Source: Anisakis pegreffii (Eukaryota; Nematoda; Chromadorea; Rhabditida; Anisakidae). Taken from it: a stretch of DNA of 64,000 bases. The notes under the pieces are model-generated. The model did no database searches. It saw nothing but the letters and a program-made list of their open reading frames with translations, and had not been told where the DNA came from. The stretch lies in contig JAPYMA010000537.1 in the NCBI GenBank assembly GCA_035041965.1, positions 18,111-82,110 on the forward strand, given 5' to 3'. Shown here one piece after another: positions 41,341 through 54,600 of this stretch (its first letter is position 1; each line of letters opens with the position of its first letter). The translations under genes and the position numbers were made by a program.

Positions 41341-42660
41341 CGTGGGTAAAATAAGGAACAACTCGAAGTTTACTTTTACTTTTGGATGAATACAGTACTT
41401 GGCGCAATCATAATAATTTACAGTGAGTAGAATTAATAGATCAGTTCGTACACAGATTAATAGATGTTAGCAAATAGCAGTGTTGATGTGAAATGATGTT
41501 CCGATTCGAAGCAAATAGCTGAAGGATGATCGTAGAGGCGATTCGAATCAGGAACACCTTCAAGGGACACATTGTATATATAAACATAATACAGCGGGAA
41601 ATAAGACCAACTGCCAGTGTCATCAATCAAAATTGAAGTTACAATAACGATTACAAGTTCGCATCGTCAACACAAATAAAACCTTCTCGGTGAGTAAGAT
41701 GAGTTTAACTGCGCTTTTCGAGAACAACTATGAAAAAGCGTCGCGGTTTTTGTAATTTGAACTCGAATCAAAACAACGATCTAATGGCTGAGTTGGTTCA
41801 GACGTTTGTTCAGTTGAACAACTGTTTCAAATTTCGATTGTGAAGAATGCGCTTTTTGCTTTTGAAGTGCAATATAACAAGGCATCAACATCAGGACGAG
41901 GATGGAAGACACGAAAAGGATTCAATATAGCACGATTATCGAACTGAAGATAAACTAAAGAACAAGTGTGAGTCAATCGCACAGCACAATGATAAATATG
42001 TGATCAATCAACTGCATAACAGATGAACACTTTTGATAAATATACAACATTATGCAAGAACAAACAATCGAGCACCGTCAATCACATAACAATCAACAAA
42101 CAAAATACATCTGTAAAATGGTACAAAACAATCACTTATAAACGTAAATACACGAATCAAGCGTACAAAATTTAAATTGATAACTGCGTTCAATGATTAC
42201 TGTATGGATTCCACTCACAAATCGAAACGATAAAGAACAATAAACTGATGAGAACATCGTTGATCAAACTATTGCACAGCAGTTATATTTCGAAGCATCT
42301 TTTTAGGCAGTCACACATAAATAAATGTTCGTATGAAGAAAAACGATAACAATAAGAACAATTAATGGAATAACATTACATTGTAACAGGAAAGCAACAA
42401 GCAATTATATTTAAAAAAAGGAATAACAACATACGAAAAAATGCAACAGAAGGAGTTTCTGTTCGAACTAGATCAACAAAACTAAATGCAGAGAGTAAAC
42501 ATGGTACCAGCAAAAGTAATGAACACTTCAAATATTGTACTGAAGTATTTTCTGAAAAGATACTATCAACAACAAATTGGAAAAAACATCGCAAATGTCA
42601 AAGAAAATGAGGTAGCAAAAGTGCGTTAAATATTGACATTTATGATATTAAAAACATACA

Positions 42661-45600
42661 TTAAAAATGAGAAATTTTCACAGATGCGAATTTATCCGTA
42701 ACCATAGACGAGTTGCTATCATCAAGAGCCACCTGATTCCACTGCTCACCAGTGCCTGATTTCAATGCAAATGACCAGTTCTCACCATTATTTGATACTG
42801 AATGTGGTAGTCTGCAATCAATGAGACTTATCATATGAATGCTCCTTAGGTTTAGACGATAATATGAATACGTACATTCCATCGCTATGAATCTGAATTA
42901 TTAGCAATGGAAATCCAAAGATGGATAGTGCCATTTCAGATTAAAGGACAAAATGGAGTTCTTATTTCTGCAAAGCAATATGTGCTCCCAATGCAATACC
43001 TCAACTCGACCGGGACATTGAACTGTAGATCCTGTGGGCCACACATCACTAACGGACTCATCAGACTTTCACCGAGATTTTCATCCAAAGGAGGTCTCGT
43101 TTCATCGCAATTTGCTCGACACACTTTGACGTATATTTCTTGTTGAACCTGTACACATAGAATCACTATTACATTGTCGCGAAACGCGATTGAATCATTC
43201 GTTTTGTTACATTTTTCAAACGTCATAACTGATTGACTGATCAAAGTAGCTGATCACCGTTCAAGCAATTCATAAGGACAACATTCGGAGCACAACGAAC
43301 TGATCAAAGTAGCTGATCACCGTTCAAGCAATTCATAAGGACAACATTCGGAGCACAACGAACTGATCAAAGTAGCTGATCACCGTTCAAGCAATTCATA
43401 AGGACAACATTCGGAGCACAACGAACTGATCAAAAGACCGATAACAAAACTATTAAGAAAAGCCAACAAAACAAGTCAAAACATCTGCCCAAATCCATGT
43501 GAAAGGGGGTGGAATCTTCGGCAGTCGAAACTGCATAAAATGCAGCTAAAATGCATGAGCATTCATTCGTTCATTCGCTTCCTTCTTTATTTCTTCGATC
43601 CAGGGCGCTAAATAAGCGTCCAATCGTTCCAGTGCGTTAAGCAGCGCAAATTGTTCGAGTGCGTTAAACAGCCCAGAAAATCCCACTGCTCTAGGTAGCT
43701 AAGCACCGTAAAGGAATCCAAAACTCTAAGCAGCAGAAGCAGTTTCAGATCGCCCCACCCGTGACGACTCGTATTTAGCCCGTTAACTCGCCCCAGATCA
43801 ACCATCACTCGTGATTGTACACTTGTTGTTGTGTATTGTGTGCCATCGACCTAATCCCTACCCTTTCTTTTAGTATAGCCAAATTCCGAATTTTTTACAT
43901 ACACCGCAGAAAATTTTATGTACTCTTTTCGATATTATTCAGCTACGACATGAAATAATTAACTTCAGAAAACTTTTCACACTGGAAATGAGAAATTTTC
44001 TTCATTCAGCTGAAGTAAACGATCCAAATGAAAAGATGAGAATTAGAAAGCGCTACAAAATAAATTTTTAGAAGTAAACAAAATGGATACAATTACTGAT
44101 AAAGAGAGACGCGATCGAGACATCAATTTAAAAAAATTCACTTACACCTTCATTAATAGCCCCTTCCGGTATGATCAGCATAACACCAGACTCAGGACAA
44201 CTGAGTGTACATCCACTTGAATCGACCACCTGTGAGACATGTTCTATCACAGTCGTTTCCTTCACATCTTCATAGCTTGCATTCTTTTCGCTGACTATTT
44301 TGCTATCAATTGTTGTTTCAAGTGAAGGATCCAATTTCGAGTTTGTCACTTCTCCATTAATGTTCGATACATCTACACTACTCACGTGATCCGAATTTCC
44401 ATTCTTCATTCCATCGTATTCAACTTGGCCTTTCGGCGATTCATCGACGAATTGCAACGGATTAGCACTGAAATAAGCGATTACTTATAGTAATCTCTAG
44501 AATACATATTGCAAGTGAATTCTTAAAAACAGAATCACAAGAAGAAACAACCAACGGCAAACTGTACTTGAACTAAACACAATAGCAATACGTAAAAATA
44601 AATGCTATATTGTAGTTGGTTGTTCTATTAAGAAGAAAATTTATTCACTCACTCAGTGATGGTGTCCCTCTGAAGTGGCGATGAAGTGACTGGTGATGAC
44701 CGTAAAATATTTGTTGTTGGCTGATTATGAATTGGAGAAGAGCCCAAAGTACGTCGTTCGTTACAGCCTCCAGCGATCCGTCGACCTCTGCAATAACAAA
44801 TTAAATTTGACGATAATAAACGAAATTTTGAATGAAAGCAGCAAAGACTACCTTGTGAGATGATCGTAAAAGAGACCACAGCGCACATCATTAGCATTTT
44901 GTGGTATTGGCTTTTGGTTGAATGTTTGCACCTGAGCTGCGTAATGAGTAAATGGTGAATTTTGTCTATTGCGATAGTGCTGACCTGATGTCATTTCACT
45001 TCCTCCATAATAATCGGATGATTGTCCCAAAGGTTCCTGAATTTATCAATTTTTAAAAAATTCCCGTCAACGAAAACGCATGATTTTAGATTGAACATAA
45101 GAAACCTGAATATCTTTGACCACAATGATGAAGATGTTAACAGTTTATTGTATCCGTACATATCCTTAACCAGAAATTCCAGAAAAATGCCAACATATAA
45201 TTCCAAAGTATTCGTATGAACAATTAAACTCCAAATGGAATACAACTACATATAAGATTTCACATCATATACTCTTATCCTATGAAAATTATGAAGTCAC
45301 AATGAATAATGCAGTAGCTTGAAAGTGATACGATCATTGATTTCAACTGCATTCGAAAGTCATACTTTGTGCATAAAACTGTATAATTCCTCCTAACGAC
45401 GGTTAACAACATTCTGATGCACATTTGTAGAAGAGGTGAATATATCAAAAATAAAAAATAAACTATAAATGGAAGTGGATGTAGTCTGAGAAAAGTAACC
45501 TGCTTCATGTCGTAAAAAACACGAGAACTACTGTCTGCCTGATGTGGAACTGCATCTGCAAAATGAGCATTTGTTGCAAACGCAGATGTTAAAGGTGTTG

Positions 45601-48600
45601 GTGATGAATACGGACGATTGGATGATGGCTCTGAGGAAGCACACAGAGATGACGATGGAGCTGGTGAGCGGACTGGTGATAGACTATTAGTGGTCAAAGG
45701 ACGAGTTTGATTAGATAAACTATCATTATTGCTATTAGCTGATGAAGGGGATGGACAATGATGATACTGTGGTAGTTGGTGTTGTGGTTGATAGTAATGA
45801 GTTGATCGTTTTTGAAGAGTCGGCGAATAATTGCAAAGGGCTTTACTCGGGAAAGGTGAAGAGTTGGTTAGTTGATGGAGAGTTTGGTTAGTTGCAGTGG
45901 CAGCCGTATGTTGTTGTTGATCAAGATTGTAATGACGAGGCAACGTCGCCCAAGGCACTGTGGCCTCACAACAACGAGCAAGCAAATAGCGTCGAGCGGG
46001 TGAATGAGCAGATGCACCAATGTTCTGTTTAGGTTTATTAATATCACCATGCTGCACATCAACGATTGGCTCACTTCTCGGTAATTGATGTGGTTGAGGA
46101 ATATTCTGGTAATAAGCCGTATTCGAATAGTTGTTGGCACCCATTAAAGCACATGGTTGTGATCGTGCAGGATGCAACGCTCGTGGCATATGCTGTCCAC
46201 CATAATCGCTTGATAACGACGTCTCATAAATGGATCTGCAAATGAAACAAAAACACACTAGCAAATCATGCACATATTACACATTAGGGATGACAATTCT
46301 TTTTCGTATTTCGCAATTTCCAAGGTTCCACTCCCCAAAAAGATATCTTTCATTCTAGGACCAATCTGCGTGGAACCAACTTCAAATGAATTACTTCGGG
46401 AGATGACTGGGTTAATTTTTTTCTCGCCTAAGGCGTCCAAGTGCAGAGTCAAGAACGCCTAATCTCCAAACGTAATTTTTCCTCGAAGAAGTTTCAAATG
46501 AAATATTATCAGGTAAAGGGGTGCCATTTTAATGAATGAAACTAGGAAAATTCCAAAATTCATGAACTACGGCACCTTAGGTGAAGATATAATTTGAATC
46601 AGGGACTTTTGAACAGATTTCATTGCAGCAAAACTTCAAATACGTTGTTTTCAGCAAAGAGACACCTTTTCAACGAGTGGAATTTACGATTATTAAAATC
46701 TGTTTTTTTTTTCACGTAAACAATTATCATCCTGTTAATCATTCACAAGTCAGATATAATTTTTTAGAAAACAACTAATATTTTGAACGAAATTTCAACT
46801 CTATCTTTCCGACAATAATTACGGCTTCTAATTTCAACATATTCACAACGTAATGCAAACAATCAGCAAAAACTTGTCGAAAATCTCATCAACATGATCT
46901 TCATTTCTCTTTATAAGCGATGATCTGAACTTTTTTTTGCAATTACATGAGCAAACAACGTGAAACCAACTGACAAGATGAGTATTTGTTTCATCTTGGT
47001 AACATACCTGAATGCCAATGGATCGCTATTGTTTTGCAAGTGTACTTTGGTTGAATAATCTGTTGATGAATAATCCTGAAAGCAAGCTAATTGGTGGCAA
47101 AAATTCATACATATAAAATAATTTTGCCCAATTCTATAAAGTTGAAACCCTTCTTCATGAACGCATTGAACAGTTGGGCAGCGATATTTCTCAGAAACAT
47201 TTGGTAATTCATACGAAGATATTCTAATATCAACGTTAATGATGTCTGTCAACTGATCAGACTGAAATTGTATTTGTCAATCGAAAAAAAAAAGAAGCAA
47301 TTTTCAGATGACAGATGTGCGATCTATATGAATGACCTTACCCCCTTCAGTGAATCAACATCCGAATCACTTTGAGTCTGGAACGACTGCATTGGTAGTA
47401 GAACCACATCGCTTGGATCTGAGGAAAAGCGAAATTCGGGCATCCATACACGTCTGTCTTGTAAGTGAGCTATCAGCTGCCGTAACGCATCGAACCATCC
47501 ATCCTCTTTAGTGGCATCGAGAGTTGCTAAAATTTTGACGACTCAGACAGTCGCTAGGATTATTCAGAAGGGTTTCATATTAAGAAAAGACTGTAAATGA
47601 AGTAGACATTGTTCAACGCAAAGGTGAAAGTATACTGTCTCTACAACGACTATACATCCTTGTCAGTAATAAGAATTCGTATCAAGCAATAAGCTTGAGT
47701 GGTGAATAAACAGAATGGCCATTAAATAGAATTAACCAGTAAGTAAGTGTGAACAATGTTTTTTGATTTTGTGCATCTGTTCAACGAGTTTTCGTGAAGA
47801 CAGTGAAGGAGCTGCAGACTTGGCACGTAGTTCTCTGATACGAGTACGACTCTCGACATCAATTAAAATCACTATCGGTGCATACTGAGCCAATTGTAAT
47901 CGCTCCACCGAACTTGGACTAACATCCAGAACACAGTGCTTAAATCAATCGTTTCACCAAAACGCTAAACCATCTGATCTTGAGTGTAACATGATGCGTT
48001 CACTGCACCCAAATCATTCAATAAATTTGTACTAAACTGCCGAATTTTTGTTAACATTATTATCACAATCACATACACTGATTAATTTATTTAGTATTTT
48101 AAGCATGACTTGGTCACAACGAAATATATAATATAACTGCATAAAACATTATATGTCTCTGATCATTTATCAACTTTTATCAATGATATATCATGAACTA
48201 TACCGTAGATCGAACTCCTGACAGATATATTAAAAAATAATGAAATATACCTTTTTTGTTGCAATAACTGCGTCAATACTACTCAGCCGTATGATGTTCT
48301 GATCATGCGTACTGGCGAATCGTAAGGCAAATTTTTCGAGTAACTTCTTTCGTGCAATATCAGCGAGAGGACCATACAATACAACTGGTCTGCATAAAGA
48401 AAATCACACTCTCCGACAAACATCATTTGAATTTTTTACAATAACGAAATGATGAAAATCCTACAGTTTTGTTGTTATGCACAATTACCATACAATGTCA
48501 GCATGAAACAACTCTAATTGGCATTAGATGCAAAAAGCTCATAACAATATTACGACCAAAAAATAAGAACCGTTGGAATCGAGGTTGAGTGAGAATAACT

Positions 48601-51600
48601 CTCTCGTAGGCCGGTAACGGCATATCGCAATTGCCATCATTGAACGAAACCTCATCAACTGCACTTTTCGTTAGAGATTTCGTTCGTCGTTCCTTCAGTT
48701 TACGTCTGAAGAAGGTCGATCGACCAATAGTACTCGTATCAGCCGCACGAGACGCTCTCATCAACTTATCAGCACTAAAAAACTCAGCAATATGTAATGT
48801 CATAACATATAAAAGCTTCTTGAATCTAAAACTGAATAGATGCTCAATGACCGAATGAATCCGCTTGAGACAAATTTCCAGAAAATATTGCTGCTAAATG
48901 CTTTGGCTTTTTTGCATGTAACACTTCTTCCCACCAGAAATTTTCACATCCCTTCTTCGAAGAAAGAAAACTTCTGCACTACCTATTGCTTTTCATATGT
49001 GTTTACAAGATTAGGAGTACGAAATTTGCAATTTTTGTGAATCGTTCGATTTATTTGAAAAGAAGAAAAAATAGCGCAATAACGCGACGTGTGCGGTCTA
49101 TCGAACAGGAATGCGAAAATGGTGTTATTGTTAGTGCAATCGCATCAGTAAGGCAGGTACCACTGAAATATTAAGCATACAACCAAATAATGACAAATGA
49201 ACACTAACGTTTCAGCGTTAGGAATTACACCTTTTATTGGCTCTCGAAGGACACTATTGACGCTTTCAGCAGCACTATAAACTCGAGTTGCTTGCCATAA
49301 TCCAACCGTACCCCCAAATAAAGTATCCGTTATGTGGAATATATCACCTGCATGGAATGTCAACTCCAACTGATTCGATACCTTTTGATTGGCAAAATGC
49401 GTTCTGAAATTAACATTAGCTTTGCCGAAAATACAAAATAAATGCTCGTAGTAATAAATGATGGTTCTTTGGAGAATCTTACATCGGAAGTCATTCATTT
49501 CAAATTCTGATTGATTATGACACATACGTTCTTAGCGAACAAATAACAGCAATAAAAAACTTTTGAACTTAATACACAAATACATGTTTCAAGTTAAAAT
49601 AAACCTAATCAAGCGTAGCACCAAGAACTGTCCACATAACGATCAAGTGTTGTGACTTTTTATCATCATCGATGAAAATGGTTGAAAAATCTTACAAAAT
49701 AAGGCATATGGAAGGGCATAATGACAATGAGACGATAATGTTTCTACCAACCTGATGTAGAAGTCGTCACCCAATTGTCCATTTCGTATTTTTTCAAATT
49801 CCATCGGTGCATATTCAATTTTAATTCTTACGTTATCGCTTAACGACAGCAGATGACGAACGGCCTGAAATAAAGCAAGCAATTTTTAATAGAATGATGA
49901 AACAACTTCGAACTGAACTTCAATAATTCCAGTACTGCATTTTTTAGAACGTCGTTCACAAGCAAAACAATCGATTACACTGGTCAACAGCCGGAATTTC
50001 TCCGAGACCTGAGCAGTAATTTTTTATTACTAACAATGAATATCGTAGTTAGAATTGTTTGTTAGCTCTAGTTTCCAGAATAGATGTAGATGTCAGAACA
50101 GGTTTGTGGCAAAAGCAAGCTGTCAGCTTGTGAGCTGTGCACCACATATAAAAGTACCTATGAGAGAGCATATGCTGCAAATTACGACTTTGTGATGTCT
50201 TAAACGTTGATATGATTGCGAGCTGCACACACTGCTTTCTATGTACAAGTCGTGCAAGAATTCCCACCATATCAGCAAAGACTGGCTGTCGTTAAAGATT
50301 CGAATAAAAAATGTTCATCGCTGAATTAAACAAAATTTTGCAATCACCTCTACACGTGAGACTGCAGCTAAAGGAGAACTTTGTAAAACCTTTGGACAAT
50401 TTCCGTTAAGTATTCAAGTACTTAAAAAAACAATTCATCTCTCTGAGCAATGGTAAATTCGAATACGAAGGCCTTATCGATCATCAGATTTGAGAGCTTC
50501 TTGAAGATGACGACTTCAAATCATGAGAAAGAGAAGGATGCTTGGGAAGCATTCAAGTTAGTGATAGTAGGATTTCTCGGAAATTGAGGGCAAGACAACA
50601 ATGAAAAATCGGTGAAAAACCTCATCAAGGCTTACGAGAACTTGGGATGTAACTACATCATATCACTTAATATTCACCAGCTGAACTGACATTAAGACTT
50701 TTTTTAGTAAATTGTTGTGCAGTCAATGAGAAACACGTTGAAAGGTTCCAGCACAACCATGCTTGCAGACTACTGCCGGTCATTTTAATAAATGTTTTTT
50801 CAGCCCAATATAAGCCATAAGCAAAAATAAAGAGGAGTCAAAATTTGCAACAAATATTACATGTTTTGTTATCTTTACAATTATAGCCACTTGAATGGAA
50901 TATTTAATTTCACGACATTGAATTGCACAAGAATTAACTGAAGCGCAAAACTTTCCAGAATTTATTTCATACAAACAGACTCTTCACTCATTACCAGAGT
51001 ACTTTACCATAATATAAAACAAAAATGCGGATTGAAAAAGCGAATAACCTCTTCACGAGTTACGCCAGCCATTGATTTATCGTTAACGGCCACAATTCGC
51101 TCACCAGGTTTGACTGAGTTTTGTGCTGCTGGTGAATCTTCTTGTACAGCGGAAACAAAAATACCAACTCGATTTCCACCGATCACACGTACACCCAAAC
51201 TTCCTTGAGATGCAAATTTATTAATGTTTATGGAATATTCATTTTGAAGAACACTGGTTACTGCTAATATCATTATGCATAAGCTTGACTACTCGATGAA
51301 AACTTCAAAAATGGATAAGCAGACAGACCTCCAACTTTACGGAAGCTAACAATACGAACATTGCTATCCGAATATCCTTGACTGCTACTTGCACTGCCAT
51401 TCCTCCTATAGTAATCACTATATTCCACGGATTGTGGTTCAGACTGAGGCCATCTAAACGAATTTTGAATTATTGATGTGATACTGAGTAAGAGAGAGAA
51501 TGAACTATGAACATGGAATAAGAAATTATCTTATTCCACCAATTTATTCAAATATAGAATACGGCAATTAATCTTCTTTCATCTCTAACTTATTCTGGAG

Positions 51601-54600
51601 AGAAACGAACAACAACTGAAGAATATTAAAATAAAACCTTGTGTTCGGTATACCATTGTTAACGTAATCGGCTGAAGATCGCTGAACAAGTGGTTGATGA
51701 CTGCTGAGCATAGGCGATGGGCTATGGCGTGGTGTTGCCGATAGTGATCCTAATCGTTCATAAACTGTCGTTTGACTTGGCCATCTGAAATGAACTCATT
51801 TATTTATTTACTGAACACTCCACTAACAATTCTCACAAGAGAGCACCTAATTCAAGACTTGTAATTATCGTTGATTTCACCGATGTCGAGACTGAACATC
51901 ACGATTCAAAGGTACCTCAAGACTTTTATCAGTTCATGTCAATATCTCACGATTGATCGAGCAGTTTTGTGAAGTAAATATATTTTGAATCAATTCGATC
52001 CATACGTACATTCATCTCAATTCACCATACAACAGCTGCTCAGCGCTTTTTCATAAAAATTTCAGCCCCAATCATGTTGCATGAAAAGAAAACATTTTTG
52101 GAATTCGTATTGTACAAGCGATCATTAATTGTTCTTTCAAATACACACTCTCTTAGTTCCTCAAACCATTCCTAGCTTCATCGTTGAGACAAAACTGATA
52201 ATGTTTTCGAATTTATTTGCGCCACTTTCTCATCATTTGTGGAAGTATTACGTTTGCATAGCACATACAATTTGATTGATGAAAATATTGAAATAAATCA
52301 ATAGCAATTGAATGCATAAGGCGGTAAATATAAAATATAACCAGACAGATAGATATTTGAATCAATAAAATGCAAATCGACAAGATGTATGCAAATTAGG
52401 CTGTCACGTTTCACATTTGAATGAACTGAATCAACAATGCGCTTTGTTATGAATGTTATCACCCTTTATGTCATGCAGTACATTTATCGAAAAATATTTT
52501 TTCATCTATAAAATTTTCTATAAAATACTTTTCATTTATAGAACTTTATAGTTCACTGACATCGCCAAATTAAAATGATAGAGTTGTACCTACCCCTCAA
52601 CGATATTTGTCAAATGAACATGCTCAATCGAATTGCTGACTTGGTGATTAATCAATCGAATTAATAAGCGCAAATGAAATAGTGATGATATGAGATAGAA
52701 GAGCAATAAATTTGTCAGTAAATATTATTGTTGAATAGTAATTACTCCTACCTACTGCCACTGCCACGACGCACATCCCTTTGTACAACCAACGACAGTT
52801 TTTCACGACTCCTTACCAGCCATTTAGTAGCTTCTTCAATCGTTACGCCGTCAACACTCTGCCCATTGATTCGAAGAACTGTGTCGCCTTCTCTCAATCC
52901 TGGATCCTTTTCAGCTAGTTTCCGGTTCGTGATCTCTTTGATATAGTACTTACATCCAAGCACAATACCAAAATCTAAAGCAATAATCCGTTACACTACA
53001 ATTTGAGTGCATTAAATTGTCTGTCAGCAATGCATTAAGCTGTCGGAATATTTCATAAATGAAATTTACAATAAATTTCCTTATTATCGAGCATTAAAAG
53101 AAGCATATTTCACTGAATAAACCAGGACTGCTCGTTTTTTTGTCTGTCAGGACCTGAATACGAACAACTAATAGTTGAATGAACGTTAGGGTCAGCTGAG
53201 GCCCTCTTATTCGAGAAAATTTTGAGAACGATTTATAAAAAATGAACATATTAAATTTTCATCAATGAACGTTTTGCGACAGTTTTTCTGATATCCAACG
53301 ACATCACTTCAATTCAGCAAAAGAAGACGAGTTCTAGTGCAAACTGCTTTCTTCAACGGATGAAAGCAATCGAAATTATGAAGGTGAAATTTGATAAAAT
53401 GACAAGAAACAATTCAGTACCTTCTTTTTTACGTGATTTCGATAAGGTAAACTTCAGGGTTCGTTGTTCGAATTCGATGAGTGGGATAGGAGCACGTCGT
53501 TTCACAATCTGTGATCTCATTTCATTAAAATTCAATCATTTTGAGCTGTTCATATATTTCATTAATAAACATTTGAAATGACTGCAAAAAGATGGTTACA
53601 CAATAATTTTCGAAGAGTTTCTTCGAAAGACAAAACGCAATCGACCAAAATCTCAGAAAAATGCACAACCGAGCGAACGATCAATCTACTAATGACAAAG
53701 AAATACGATGAAATTTTGAAAGCATGATGAATATCTAATTAAAAACCAATAAGGAACGACTTCTCGGATAAAAAACGAATCAAGGTCACAAATAATTTCG
53801 AATGAAAACAGTGTTTTTTACCATATTGAGTTGTTGAGACTCTTTCATGATTTTAACAGCGGCTGCGTATTCGGCGTTCTCTAACGATACACCATTAGCA
53901 GACAGTATTCGATCATTTACTCTGAACATCATCACCATTTTAATCGATTCGTTAATGCGACACTTTCAAACAAGCCGCTAGTCAAGCAACGATTTTCGAG
54001 GTAGCAAAACACTGGCAATGACTACCGAAAATGTCACCAAACTGTTTCGTTCGAATTAGGCTGTTCAGTTAAAACTGATTTAGATGATGCTAAATTTGAA
54101 TCATAAATTCGATAGCAGCGGTTCTCATGTTCGGGTACTCAGTTACCCCCTTTGATGATCTGGCAGGTCGTCGTTACCCTCCCCCTTGATACAAGATTTA
54201 CTATTTCTGCATGTGATGTAGGTGGATTCTCATTCTTTTCAGATGTGTTGTATTCATTCTCATAGCTATTACCTACGAATATCGTTCTCTTGATGAGTTT
54301 TTCTCATTCACTTCGTCCCATTTCATTTTACAGTTCCAATCGATTTCTTATTCTGTAGCATATACTATTTACTGGATACGTTGACGAGTGTTGACAGCCT
54401 AAGCCAACAATACAACAATCGAATTGAATTGCTCAACAACGTCCGACAATCAACTGATCAATTAAAGAGTGTATTTGATAGAATCAGAATTTCACTTTAA
54501 CTATTAAGTGAAATGAATGAGAAATTAGCAGAGGAGAACACTTCTGATGATAGAAGCTATGACAGCGACTGCAACAGCAAGAAAAAGAATGAAAACCCTG

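Larger units (their letters stand above)
39071..42660. other. Intergenic region between convergent channel and ZO-1 genes
   Basis: This is 3.6 kb with 3' flanks of both genes and several repeats: a 28-bp direct duplication at 40050-40077 and 40092-40119 (one mismatch), a patch at 40195-40440 with recurring CCGGCT and GGCTCC motifs, a small inverted-repeat element at 41189-41282 and a TA run. I see no gene. Confidence 0.6.

Noticed and set aside
41760..41835. Pol III A-box match TGGCTGAGTTGG
   Set aside because: The downstream sequence lacks a good B-box and no cloverleaf stems pair.
42907..43244. Plus-strand 79-codon frame at the ZU5 exon
   Set aside because: It is a shadow of the minus-strand ZO-1 exon 43148-43000.
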